From: Ursus arctos
Lineage: Eukaryota > Chordata > Mammalia > Carnivora > Ursidae
Direction: 5' to 3'
NCBI RefSeq assembly: GCF_023065955.2
Contig: NC_079873.1
Span: 5,842,566 to 5,906,565 of the forward strand
Length of the DNA stretch: 64,000 nucleotides
How positions within the stretch are numbered: position 1 is the first letter of the stretch; each line of letters begins with the position of its first letter. The notes under the pieces are model-generated. The model saw nothing but the letters and a program-made list of their open reading frames with translations. It was not told where the DNA came from and searched no databases. This document shows, piece by piece, positions 34,631 to 45,559 of the stretch. The position numbers and the translations under genes were made by a program.

Positions 34631-35122
34631 TTACACATCTGTAAATAACATAAAGAATTATCTGTTGCTATAAATTATTTTAGACTCTTGCTATAATTAT
34701 GATGATGACCGCTGAGTAAAAAGAAAAAAACTCCTTATGGAGAAATCTAAATAAAACAAGTATCAAAACTACCGGGTGTTACGATGTGTGCCCTTGCCCA
34801 CACACTACTTGGAGGCATACAAATTTATGTTTTTATTGTCTACCAGGATTAAAATAGGAAGCTTACATTGTAAATTTTAAATAAAATATAACAGGATAAT
34901 AAGGTAAACTTAGAACACTCTATAATCTAGAGAGATTGTGAGAGTCATGGATTTATACCTAGGGAACCCATTAGTAAGTATTGTGTCCAAAACAAAAGTA
35001 GGTAACAGTAGTTATCAACCCAAGTAGTCAACAGCTGTCAACCCAAATGGTTGGCTGTACTTTAGTGCTTATTAAAATGTAGCTTTGGTTAGGGAGATGG
35101 AAGTAAGTGTACCTGCTGCATT
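34631..35122. other. Unassigned DNA
   Basis: AT-rich, nothing recognised. Confidence 0.45.
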
Positions 35123-35140
35123 AAGAAAGCTCTGAGCATG

Positions 35141-35384
35141 GGGGCGCCTGGGTGGCTCAGTTGGTGAATCATCCAACTCTTGATTTTGGCTCAGGTCATT
35201 ATCTCAGAGTTGTGGGATCAAACCCTGCAGGGGGGCTCTGCACTCAGCACGGCGTCTGCTCAAGATTCTCCCTCTCCCTCTGCCCCTCACCCCACTCTCT
35301 CTCTAAAATGAATACATAAATAAATAAAATCTCAAGAAGAAGAAGAAGAAGAAGAAGAAGAAGAAGAAGAAGAAGAAGAAGAAA
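35141..35384 (+). mobile_element. SINEC with (AAG)n tail
   Basis: Head GGGGCGCCTGGGTGGCTCAG, 'ttttggctcaggtcattatc', CT body, A-rich tail 'aatacataaataaataaaat' and then about 17 AAG units (35334-35384). Flanks AAGAAAGCTCTGAGC (35123-35137) and AAGAAAGTAAGCCCTGAGC (from about 35380) look like an imperfect TSD. Tail expansion blurs the right edge. Confidence 0.93.
35334..35384 (+). repeat. (AAG)n trinucleotide tract
   Basis: About 17 uninterrupted AAG units grown from the SINE tail. GAA/TTC tracts of this type are unstable and can form triplex DNA. Confidence 0.97.
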
Positions 35385-35429
35385 GTAAGCCCTGAGCTAC
35401 ATGAAAGCATCACTGAGCCAATGAGATTT

Positions 35430-36335
35430 TAAACTGATCATGCACAATATTTCTTCCATTGCTGGTGAGAGTGTAAAGAGCACAAGCCCTTTGGAAAACT
35501 GTTCAACAAAAAATGCCTATCAAAGCCGAACATACACATTCCTGTGATCCATCAATTCCACGCCTGGGATCATGTGCAATAGAATTATGATCTACAGGGG
35601 CGCCTGGGTGGCTCAGTCCTTAAGCGTCTGCCTTCGGCTCAGGGCGTGATCCCGGCGTTATGGGATCGAGCCCCACATCAGGCTCCTCTGCTGGGAGCCT
35701 GCTTCTTCCTCTCCCACTCCCCCTGCTTGTGTTCCCTCTCTCGCTGGCTGTCTCTCAGTCAAATAAATAAATAAAATCTTTAAAGAAAAAAAAAAAAGAA
35801 TTATGACCTACTAACACCAGAAGGCAGAACAAAGGGCACCAATCTTTGTAACAGCCCCAAATCAGAAACAAATCCTCAGCAGATGGGCAACCCAATGATT
35901 GCCCATCAACAGTAGAAAGGAGAGAAAGTAAATTGTTATATTTACACAATGTCATGCAATACAGCAATGAAAATATACAAATTCCATCTACACAGAACAG
36001 CATGACTGAATTCCACAAATATAACTTCGAGCGAAAGAAGCCAGAGATAAAAGGGCTCATACTGTAACATCCCATTTATATAAAATTCAAAAGAGGGCAA
36101 ACTAAAGCATTTAAAGTGAGTAGAGTGCTTACCTTTGGGGAGAAGGGATTAGTCATTGGAAAATCTCAAGGTGGGAGTGCTTCTGAAGTGCTGAAAATTT
36201 TCTATTTTCTACTTTTTATTTGAGTAGTGGTTACAGACATGTGTTAATTCCAGGAAAATTCACTGAGCTGTATAATCACGATGCATGCGCTTTTCTGTAT
36301 GTGTGTTTTCATTCAATAAAAAGTTTACTTAAAAA
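35430..36335 (+). mobile_element. Old L1 3' end, split by a SINE
   Basis: The text resembles ORF2 C-terminus and 3' UTR of older L1 elements (tggtgagagtgtaaagagca, 'gatccatcaattccacgcct', 'ggtgggagtgcttctgaagt' and the end 'atgtgtgttttcattcaata aaaagt'). A SINE sits at 35597-35796. Frames are completely degraded. Confidence 0.7.
35597..35796 (+). mobile_element. SINEC, bear/panda-type subtype
   Basis: Head GGGGCGCCTGGGTGGCTCAG, 'gcgtgatcccggcgttatgg', GGGATCGAGCCCC B box, 'ctgggagcctgcttcttcct', 'cgctggctgtctctcagtca' and an A-tail. TSD AGAATTATGATCTAC (35581-35595) and AGAATTATGACCTAC (35797-35811). Confidence 0.97.
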
Positions 36336-37079
36336 TCACTCATGCAGGGATAGGTAATGTCAAAAGAGTGAAGTGATCCCATGCACTTCGTTAAATTTTT
36401 AAAAATATACTGGAAAGCTTCTCAAAGGAGAGAGAAACTGGAGGGGAGTTAAACCTCAAACACTAGCACCTGTAAGAATAAGTAAGCATTGCTAGATTGC
36501 AGCTTCCTGGCCTCAGAGTACTGCCCTCATGGCTAAGAGTGCAGAAAACAGTGCGAGCAGCTCCACATCCTTATTGGCTAAAAGGGTAGGAGGTTAGCTG
36601 GAAATCAAGTGGGAAATCTTGGGAGCATGAGAACCTTAGGATTTAAATCCAAATTCAGAACATATAACCTGTCTAAATCACTGGCAGACAGCTCCACTAC
36701 AAAGGCACAGGGAGATCCTGGTAAAAGATCACAGCAACAAGGAGCAAAAATATGCCAAGTTAATGATTTTCTTAAATGAGTGTACAAACGTGCTCAGCTT
36801 GGGCAACAGAAAGCCTGAGGGGTTAAAGTCCAGACCCCCAAACCTGAAAAGCAGCTGAAAATTAATAGTGTCCCTAGAAGCAGGGAAAGCACAGAGAGTA
36901 AGCCTTGTATCTTCCCAAAGACTTGGCTGATTGTCAGTTCTCACAGGGATGAGCCAGAGGGCCCAGGCAAAAAAAGAAAAAAGAAAAAAAAAAGTGTAAG
37001 TGGAAAGAAACAGAAAAGGGCAGAGGTCTAAGTGAATGCACATGATGGAAAGACAATGTGCAAGACGAGAAGAAAACGT
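36336..37079. other. Unassigned DNA
   Basis: No feature recognised. An A-rich run lies near 36968-36992. Confidence 0.4.
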
Positions 37080-37354
37080 CAATCAAGTACACCATATGCT
37101 GAGCCATAAAACAAGTCTCACGGGATTTAGAAATAATGAAGTATTGCAGAATAGGTTCTTTGTCCACAGTGAAATTAACTCAGAAATCAACATAAACACA
37201 GCTAACAGGTGGAAATTAAACAACTCATTGGAAAACAGAGCATATCAAAAATGTATAGGAAGTATATACAGCAGTACTTTAAGGGACTTTATGACCTTAC
37301 ATGCTGACATATAAAAACAAAAAAAGGTCACTAATCAATGACCTAATCAAAGGG

Positions 37355-37575
37355 TTGGCAAATGTTTTCTTAAAAAGGCCAGATAATAATTATTTTAGGC
37401 TTTGTGGGCCACATGGTCACCATTGTAACTACTCAACTCTGCTATTGTAGCTCAAAAGCAACTGTAGACAATACTAAAGAGGAATGACCATGACTGGATT
37501 TCAATAAAACTTTATTTACAGAAACAAGCATTGGGCCATACTTGGCCTCTGGGCTATAGTTCGCCGATCTCTGAT
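37355..37575. mobile_element. MER20-like hAT-Charlie element
   Basis: 'gttggcaaatgttttcttaa', 'tattttaggctttgtgggcc', 'ctactcaactctgctattgt', 'caataaaactttatttacag' and 'gggctatagttcgccgatct' are the blocks of MER20. The ends are near-complementary (ggttggcaaa / cgccgatctc). It lies within the ancient L1. A further diverged copy is at 60220-60432. Confidence 0.85.
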
Positions 37576-37682
37576 CTCAAAGCTTTCACTACAGGAAACT
37601 AAAAGGCAAAAATAAACTCAAATTAACAGAATAAAAGAACACAGAAAATGGCAAGCATCAGTAAAATACAAAACAGAAAATA

Positions 37683-37906
37683 GGGGCGCCTGGGTGGCTT
37701 GGGGCGCCTGGGTGGCTTAGTCGTTAAGCATCTGCATTCGGCCCAGGTCATGATCCCAGGGTCCTGGGATCGACCCCTGCGTCCGGGCTCCCTGCTCAGC
37801 GGGAAGCCTGATTCTCCCTCTCCCACTCCACCTGCTTGTGTTCCCTCTCTCGCTGTGTCTCTCTCTGTCAAATAAATTTTTAAAAATCTTAAAAAAAAAA
37901 AAAACA
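37683..37906 (+). mobile_element. SINEC with duplicated 18-bp head
   Basis: The first 18 bases GGGGCGCCTGGGTGGCTT occur twice in tandem (37683-37700 and 37701-37718). The rest is normal: 'gaccttccgcg'-class internal text, 'gtcctgggatcgacccctgc', CT body, 'cgctgtgtctctctctgtca' and A-tail. Left flank AAAACAGAAAATA and right flank AAAACAAAATAA resemble a TSD. Confidence 0.95.
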
Positions 37907-38205
37907 AAATAACACTAAAAGCCTACTCTTTGAAAAAAAGTTGATAAATTTCTAACTAGAAAAATCATGAAAGAGAGAGAGGAGAGAGATATAAAAATTG
38001 CCAATATCAAGAAGTAAAGGAGGGAAATCACCAGAGAGCCTATAGACGTTAAAAAGATAATTAAAAAAAAAATTTATTAACAACTTATAGCCATAAATTC
38101 AACCATGTCAATAAGACGGACAAATTCTTTGCAAGACATAAATTATCAAGAGTATTTAAGAAGACATAGAAAACCAACGTATATCTATTTTAAAAATTGA
38201 ATTCA

Positions 38206-38386
38206 TAAGGCACCTGGTTAAGCATCTGAGTCTTGGTTTTAGCTCAGGTCATGATCTCAGGGTTGTAAGATCAAGCCCCATGCCAGGCTCTGCGCTCAGG
38301 GTGAAGTCTGCTTAAGTTTCTCTCCCTCTGCCCACACCCCTGCTAGCTCGCTCTCCCACAAATAAACAAATAAATCTTTAAAAAAC
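38206..38386 (+). mobile_element. SINEC, 5' part shortened
   Basis: Text 'aggcacctggttaagcatct gagtcttgg' lacks the middle of the head (about 12 bases shorter), then 'gctcaggtcatgatctcagg', 'tctgcgctcagggtgaagtc' and tail 'aaataaacaaataaatcttt'. An internal deletion in the A-box region would have ended Pol III transcription. Confidence 0.9.
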
Positions 38387-38945
38387 TGCATGGATAGTAA
38401 AAAACCTGACCAAAGATTTCACACTCAAATGGCTTCACTAGTGAATTCTATGAGTTTTGAAATAATACCAATTGTAAAAGATTAACATCCAAAAGTTGTA
38501 ATATCAACCTACTAAAAAAGAACACTATATAATCATCTTAAAAGAGGCAGAAAAAGCATTTGACAGAATTCAATACTGCTTAATGATAAAAAAAAAAAAG
38601 TCTCAGAAAACTAGGAATAATAAGGAGCTTCCTAAACTTTATAATGGATATCACTTAATGGAAAGATTTTCTTTCTCCCCCAAGTTGGGGACAATTACTA
38701 CTTCAACTAAACATTGTGCTTTAAATTCCTAGCCAATATACTTAGGCAAGTAAATAAAAATAAAAAGCACACAGATTTTTAAAGAAAGAATTAAAGGTTT
38801 CTCTAATCATAGATGACATAATAATATACATGGAAAATCCCAAGTAGTCAATTTAAAAGCTGACAGAAATAAGACATGAATTTAACAACGCTGTAGGACA
38901 CAATGTCCATACACAAATTGTATTTGAATACGATAATATCTCTAT

Positions 38946-39430
38946 ATTAGAGACAAAATGTTAAAAGTGGAAATGAGATGATGGGAGCTGCACAGGAGCA
39001 TTTTGTGTTTAGATGGGAGAAATAACAGGAAGTTTTCTTATGGGTCTTATTCAGTAGGGAGAGAGAAAGATCAACATAAGTGAGCAGGAGAGGAGACAAT
39101 TGCTGGGGCAGTGCACTGGAGTCAGTGAGAGAGCATGGCACCTAGGGAATGAAGGAAGGAACTGCATGAAATGTGATTATCTTACAGATCATTTCACCTG
39201 GACAAGAGGAAAGACATGGAGCGGAGTCAGGGGTAGTGCAGATAGATGCGGGCGTGTGTGTAGATGTAGCTGGGGAACGTGGGCTTATTTTCCGACTGCT
39301 TTCATTTTGTCAGCGAAGTCAGAAGCGAAACCATCATCTAGGCTCGAAGACAGGAGAAAGGACTGTCAGAGTTCTGAAAGGAAGAGACAGAAGGTGGGAA
39401 ACAGCTAAGTAGGTGTAAAGAATCATAATA
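38946..39430. other. Unassigned DNA
   Basis: The text (gagagcatggcacctaggga, 'gaaatgtgattatcttacag', 'gcgaagtcagaagcgaaacc') looks like an ancient mammalian repeat, but no name can be given. The open frames 39100-39412 are not supported as coding. Confidence 0.35.
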
Positions 39431-39432
39431 CG

Positions 39433-39616
39433 AGGGGTTTCTGGGTGGCTTAGTCAGTGAAGCATCCGCCTTCGGCTCAGGTCATGATCTCAGGGTCCTG
39501 GGATCGAGTCCTGTGTTGGGTTTCCTGCTAAGTGAGGAGTCTGCTTCTCCTTCTCCCTTTGTGTGCTCACTTGCGCTCTCTCTCAAATAAATAAATAAAT
39601 CTTAAAAAAAAAAAAA
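39433..39616 (+). mobile_element. SINEC
   Basis: Head 'aggggtttctgggtggctta', 'ctcaggtcatgatctcaggg', 'tcctgggatcgagtcctgtg', CT body, 'tctcaaataaataaataaat' and A17. Imperfect TSD AAAGAATCATAATACG (39417-39432) / AAAGAACCACAGTATG (39617-39632). Confidence 0.93.
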
Positions 39617-39632
39617 AAAGAACCACAGTATG

Positions 39633-40118
39633 ATATCTTGACAGTGTTAGGGTAATTCCTGGAGGTCATGGATTCTGGAGACTAGACATTGGTTTTCCTC
39701 CATCCATGTTCAGCTGCATGTGGATGAATCGGGCAGAGGTGGAGCAGGTGTTTTACGTTTTAACGTTCTCAGCATTGTCATTTGGCCAGGCAAGTAGAAA
39801 GAAGTAGAGAATATACACAGAGGTAATGACGGATAGGGATTTTAAGGTGACTATGGAGGGCAGAGAAATCATCAGAGTTGAAGGACAGTAAAAGGTGGTA
39901 GAACTAATGGGCTGGAATTCCCAGTGAAGTCAAAGAAATATTGGGTATGTTACTAGGAGGTACATGCTTGCAGGATGGAAGGTGGTGATAAGAAAGAGGG
40001 ATGAATGAAATCATAATTTTTGAGGGTGTATGATTATTGGTAATAAGAAATGAAGTGAGTGGATAAGACAGAGCAGAAGACACAGTCATTAAAGATAAGT
40101 TTAAGGAAGAGAAATTTA
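39633..40118. other. Unassigned DNA
   Basis: No feature recognised. Confidence 0.4.
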
Positions 40119-40120
40119 CA

Positions 40121-40257
40121 GGGCACCTGAATGGCTCAGTTGGTTGGGCACCTGACACTTGATTTTGGCTTGGGTCTTGGTCTCAAGGTCATGAGTTCGA
40201 GCCCCATGCTGGGGCTCCACTCTGGGCATGGTGCCCACTTTAGAAAAAAAGAGAGAG
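40121..40257 (+). mobile_element. SINEC-related older copy
   Basis: Head 'gggcacctgaatggctcagt tggttgggcacctg', then 'ttggtctcaaggtcatgagt tcgagccccatgctgggg' and a short GA-rich end. TSD candidates AGAGAAATT near 40108 and AGAGAAATT near 40258. The body is shorter than in other copies, which suggests an older SINEC family. Confidence 0.85.
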
Positions 40258-40274
40258 AGAGAGAAATTCTGAAA

Positions 40275-40540
40275 AAGTGATATATATATGTATATGTGAT
40301 ATGTATATCACATATATCATATATTATAAAACATGATATATGTGATATATATCATATATAATGTTATATGTAAGAGATGAATTATATATAATTATATAAA
40401 TTATTAAATGACCAAGAGTTAAAACAAATTATGTTATTCTGTTACACTATTATATTATTATCTATATTTATATATACATATATATCATATGTGTATATAT
40501 TATATACATATTATTAAATGACCAAGAATTAAAACAAGTT
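40275..40540. repeat. AT-rich tract with palindrome and 30-bp duplication
   Basis: A (TA)n-like tract directly after the SINE tail. It contains an 11-bp inverted repeat, TATATGTGATA (40291-40301) and its complement TATCACATATA (40306-40316), separated by four bases. A 30-bp segment starting ttattaaatgaccaagag occurs at 40401-40430 and 40511-40540 with two differences. Confidence 0.85.
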
Positions 40541-43500
40541 ACATTAAAAAAATAATAAAACGCCAAGAGCTAAAGTCACCCCAAAATGAACACAAATGAC
40601 CCAGAAGTTGTGGAATGACAGCAAAGATAATGGGAAATTGGTGACATAATGTCATGACATGATCTTCAAATATGAAGCATTTAAGACAAGTGAAGAGGGA
40701 AAGATCTGGTAACTGAAATAGTAACAAAATTTGAAATCTGAATGAAGACCAATAATCCTAAGATTATGGGAACCAATCAAATGGAGATTTATATGCAAGA
40801 AATCAATAACCTCCTCAAGGTCCCTTCCAATTTTAACCACTTGCAGTAGCAATAAGATAGTTTGACATGCATTTTTCAAAATTCACTCTGAGTCATTTCA
40901 GGTTTAATTTTTTAAGAAACTATTCTGTTGGTAAAAAAAAAAAATCCATCAATCTCTACTGAAAAAGATAAAGAGTATGTCTATAAGTAAAAGGCACTAG
41001 CCAGTTGGTCCTTTCAGTGGATAGTGTAAGGGACTTCATTTCTCAGCAAATACACTCCCCCAAAACTTCTCCAACATGACCTAAAAATATCACACAGCAT
41101 CCTCCAGGCATTTTATAAAATTTGTACTTCTTTCCTCAGAAATTACCCCAACAGGTGGGAAAATACTAAGTCAACGTTACCATTTGCATATCATATTTAT
41201 GTAATCTTTCTTTCTGGAAATCGTGTGACACTAAATATGATATTTCTTTCTGGAAACACTGTGACACCAAGACCAAGAAAAGAAACTGCCTGATAGCCAG
41301 TGTTAACCTTTCGTCATTTCAGCCAATATTTCACAAGCGATAAACTCAATATAATAGTATTGTAACCAATAACCAAGAGACAGGCAAGAAATTTCCTAGT
41401 GAAAAGTAACGTGAAATATCATTTTCCAGGAAAAATACTATGATATGGAGGATAAAATGTGCATGAATTTTTTAAATTAAAAGAAGACGTGGGGAATCTT
41501 GACATTTTGAACATGTTTGGTTGTCTCAGCTCATTTTCATCAGTGGTCACGGCAGCCCACCTCCCCATCCCAAGCTTGCAGGTTCACTTTCTTTTGCTGT
41601 GGAGTTCATTGTTGGAAAGATGGAGAAGCAATGCTTTGTGTTAACTCCTTTCATCATGGACCTGAAAATTCCTTCAACCTCCTCTTCTTTTCCTTCCTCT
41701 TTTCCTCCCTAGTCTACCCTGCTCTGTTTCTGGAGAAAAGTGACTTCACAGGTGAGGCTTAAGCTAAGAGATTCCAAGAAAAAACCAGGTAAAGGAAGGG
41801 GCAAAGTTGGGGGCAGAGCTATGGGTTCAGATGACAGGAAAAGGACAAGGATCCTGGACAGAGGGGCTCCAGAAAATTCCAACTGACCATTTGCTGACCA
41901 GTGGTCAGTATAAGTGTAATTGGTTGAGAGCTACAATTATACATTCCTGAAGGTTATTTGACATGGGTCACATCTCTATATAAGCAAGTACGCATTTCAG
42001 AACCACTCACTGACTTTAAACAGCAAAAATTTTAAGAACTATACAGCCACTAATAACAATTACATGTTGATATTGCTTTTACAGCTCTAAAAGTATTATC
42101 ACAGATGGAGGCAATGTACAATTATCCACAGACTATTTACAAATTTGTAGGTTTTCTAGACCTTTGGCATTTCCCCATCTCTCTGCAATTACCTTGTTTT
42201 GGGACATTTCACTGCATCTCACTGCTTTTGGGGGGGGGCACTGTGGAGAAAGAGCAGATCCCAGTAAGTCAAGTTCACCGTGTACTCGTAACCCCCAAAA
42301 CAGCGACACATGGAGGAGGCTTAACTAACTAGTCCAGTCAAAGTTCTGGATTTGTGAACTGCTTTCCCACTCATGCATCCCTTCTATCCTTTAAACACAA
42401 GGGGAGAAATTTTTCTAACATGTTTCTCTGTTAGACCAGAATCATACCAAATACAACTTGAAACAGTCGAGTGCTCCTACGGGTCCCTGCATCTGCAGTT
42501 CCAAGAAAGTCACACTGCTGAATGTTTCTACTGCTTCTACTTCCAAATACCACCTTCATTTTCTCCCTCTTTTCTCCATTTTCACTTGAAATTATCTTTT
42601 TGCTAGCCAAACTCCTCCTACAGAGAGGTCTTAGAATTCTTATGCCCATGTTAGCTGCCATATCCACCACAGAGAGAAACAGTAAGATGTGAAACTAGGT
42701 CCACTTGGGACCAGAAGTGGAAGGTCAATGAGAAGAGTGAATTTTTATTTTGTCCACTATACGTACCAGGAATAGTTTGTCCATAACCCCTATTAGGGAA
42801 AGCGTGTTTTTCCCCCTTTCACTTTCTTTTTGTGTGAATGAGTATCAAGGAACAGTTAGTGGAGCCTAACGTGAGGCAGAATTTAAGAATAAGATTACTT
42901 AAATATTTCAGTTCAGATGGCTCCTTCAAATGTGCATGTCCCTCTCATTGCTTTGATCTCCATATTTCACCACTTATGATTTGAATAACTGTTCAGATTG
43001 TTTATAAAGACACATCATGCACCATGGAGTAGCAGGGGATGTAGCAATAAACAAGAAACTATGCAAGCATCCCATCTGTGCAGGAAGCAGCTGCCGCCAT
43101 GGCGGGATGGAGGAGGGAAGGATGGTGGGATGGAGGAGGGAAGGGTGGCAGGACAGAGTAGTAAGGACGGCAACGGCTCTGCCACGGCAGCCTGCAGTCA
43201 GCTGAAGACATATATGAAATTACCTGTAACATAGGAGTTTGCAAGCAAGAATGAGAGCAACTTTCTGCTTTCTCTGTATATGGAGCCATGCTTCAGGGAA
43301 AAGTGTTAGAAGGGGATATTCTGAGGAAGCAACTCAAAAGCCCCACTGCCCCACCCTGGTCTCTCTTTCCCTTTCCACATAATTCTCCAAAGAGCTAACA
43401 TAAGATGATGAAATTCCCCACTATATGAAAGATAACACAAAGTCATCCACCCAGAACCACACAAATCTATGGCAACAAAATAAGAAGAAAAGATTAAAAA

Positions 43501-43560
43501 AAAAAAACCCACAACCCTTTCCCCAAAAAGGCAGAGGAAAATGGACACTTCAATCAAATT
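40541..43560. other. 3 kb of unassigned DNA
   Basis: No repeat family or exon is recognised, other than a short imperfect tandem repeat of a 23-bp purine unit at 43104-43149. Open frames (for example 42105-42332, 42373-42606) show no family features. Confidence 0.45.
43104..43149 (+). repeat. 23-bp purine-rich tandem pair
   Basis: Unit gggatggaggagggaagg plus ATGGT / GTGGC, two copies in tandem (43104-43126, 43127-43149). Purine-rich, G-rich strand. Confidence 0.85.
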
Positions 43561-43619
43561 AACATACTAAATGGAGTCGATTAAGTTAATTCAATTAAAT
43601 ATGGATTCTCTGAAAGGAA

Positions 43620-45400
43620 TCTACCTATATCACTAAAGAAAACCAACTAACCATGAGAGGAGAGCAAGAGAAGAAAGGGACAAAGAGGAACTACAAAAAC
43701 AACCATAAAACGAGTAACAAAACTGCAATAAGTATATACCTATCAAACATTACTTTGAATGTAAATGGACTAAACACTCCAATCAAAAGACATAGGATGA
43801 CAAAATGGATTAAAAAACAAGACCCATCTATATGCTGCCTACAAGAGATTCATTTCAGACCTAAACACACCTGCAGATTGAAAGTGAGGGGATGGAGAAA
43901 CATTTATCATGCAAATGAATGTGAAAAGAAAGCCAGCATAGCAATACTGATACCAGACAAAAATATTTTATAACAAAGACTGTAATGGGGCTCCTGGGTG
44001 GCTCAGTTGGTTAAGCATCTGCCTTCAGCTCAGGTCATGATCCCAGGATCCTGGGATTGAGTCCCACATTGGGCTCCTTGCTTAGCAGGGAGCCTACTTC
44101 TCCTTCTCCCTCTGCCTTTCCCTCTGCTTTATTTCTCTGTCAAATAAATAATGAAAATATTAAAAAAAAACAAAAAACAAAGACTGTAACAAGAGACAGA
44201 GTAGGACACCACATGATCATAAAGGTTATAATCCAATGGGAGGATATAACAATTGTAAATATTTTGCACCCAACATGGGAGAACCCAGATACATAGAGCA
44301 GTTAATAAGAACGAAAAGGAAGTAATTGATAGTAATATAATAACAGTAGGGGACTTTGATACCCTATTTACATCATTGTATAGATCATCCAAACAAAAAA
44401 TCAACAAGGAAACAGTGGCTTTGAATGATACATTGGACCAGATGGATCTAACAGGTATATTCAGAGCATTCCATCCTGAAACAGCAGAATACACATTCTT
44501 TTCAAGTGCACATGGAATATTCTGCAGAACAGGTCACATATTAGGCTACAAACAAACCTCAACAACTTCAAAAAGATCGAAGTCATGCTACATATCATAT
44601 CTGACCACAATGCTATGAAACTAGAAATCAACCACAAGAAAAAATCTGGAAAGAGCACAAATATATGGAGGTTAAATAACATGCTACTAGACAATAAATG
44701 GGTCAACACAGAAAATCAAAGAAGAAATAAAAATACACATCAACAGATGAAAATGGAAACACAAGGTCCAAAATCTTTAGGATGCAGTAAAAGCTGTTCT
44801 AAGAAAAAACATTACAGCAATACAGACCCACCTCAAGAAGCAAGAAAAATCTCAAGCAAACTAAACAAGCTAGAAAAGAAGAACAAACAAAACCCAAAAC
44901 CAAGAGAAGGAAGGAAATAATAAAAATTCGAGCACAAATGAACAAAATAGAAACTAAAAACCCAATAGAACACATCAATAAAACCAGGAACTAGCTCCTT
45001 GAAAAGATCAACAAAATTGATAATCCCTTTGCCAGATTCATCAAATTAAAAAAAAAAAAAAAAGAGGACTCAAGAAAGCAAAATCAGAAACGAAAGAGGA
45101 GAAATAACAACACCATCGAAATACAAAGGATTATAAAACAATGTTATGAGAAACTATATGCCAAGAATTAAGCAGCCTAGAAGAAATGGATAAATTCCTA
45201 GAAACATATAACCTACCAAATCTGAATCAGGAAGAAATATGAAATTTGAACAGGCTGATTACCAGCAATGAAACTGAATCAGTCATCAAAAAACTCTCAA
45301 CAAACAAAAGACCAAGACCAGATGGATTCACAGGTGAATTCTACCAAACGTTTAAGGAAGAGTTAATACCTAGTCTTCCCAAACAATTCCAGAAAGTAAG
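43620..45400 (+). mobile_element. Old L1, inter-ORF region and ORF2 EN/RT part
   Basis: The start is the inter-ORF A-rich region (aggaactacaaaaacaacca). EN motifs are readable: 'LSNITLNVNGLNTPIKRHRM', 'ICCLQEIHFRPK', 'SDHNAMKLEINHKKK' and the RT start '[17 protein letters not shown]'. The frame is broken in many places. A SINE sits at 43987-44175. The element stops abruptly near 45400, before the RT catalytic box. Confidence 0.9.
43987..44175 (+). mobile_element. SINEC in old L1
   Basis: Head ggggctcctgggtggctcag, 'cttcagctcaggtcatgatc', 'cctgggattgagtcccacat', CT body and A-tail. TSD AACAAAGACTGTAA at 43972-43985 and 44176-44189, in L1 EN sequence. Confidence 0.96.
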
Positions 45401-45559
45401 CAGATGAGAGTGGGGAGGGTGGGGGGAGCCCTTTTCTCAATGTACTCTATGTGAGAAATCTCCTCACACTGATGAGGGAGCAGAAGGCAAGCCGAGGACA
45501 AAGCACAAGCTGACACCCCACAAACCCTACAACCCCCCCACACCCACCCCACACTCCCA

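Larger units (their letters stand above)
37080..38945 (+). mobile_element. Ancient L1 ORF2 fossil, several insertions
   Basis: Old L1 ORF2 text is readable in pieces: 'accatatgctgagccataaa acaagtctc' (EN end), 'ctaacaggtggaaattaaac', and later 'gaggcagaaaaagcatttga cagaattcaa' (RT) and 'cataataatatacatggaaa atcccaagtag' (after the FADD box). A MER20-like element (37355-37575) and two SINEs (37683-37906, 38206-38386) interrupt it. Frames are all broken. Confidence 0.8.

Noticed and set aside
35597..35796. tRNA-like A and B boxes of SINEs as tRNA genes
   Set aside because: These are Pol III promoter boxes of tRNA-derived SINEs. No cloverleaf with acceptor stem is present and the body is SINE.
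39100..39412. Overlapping plus-strand frames of about 80-100 codons
   Set aside because: Two phases open together, Arg/Ser-rich without domain features, in text resembling an ancient repeat.
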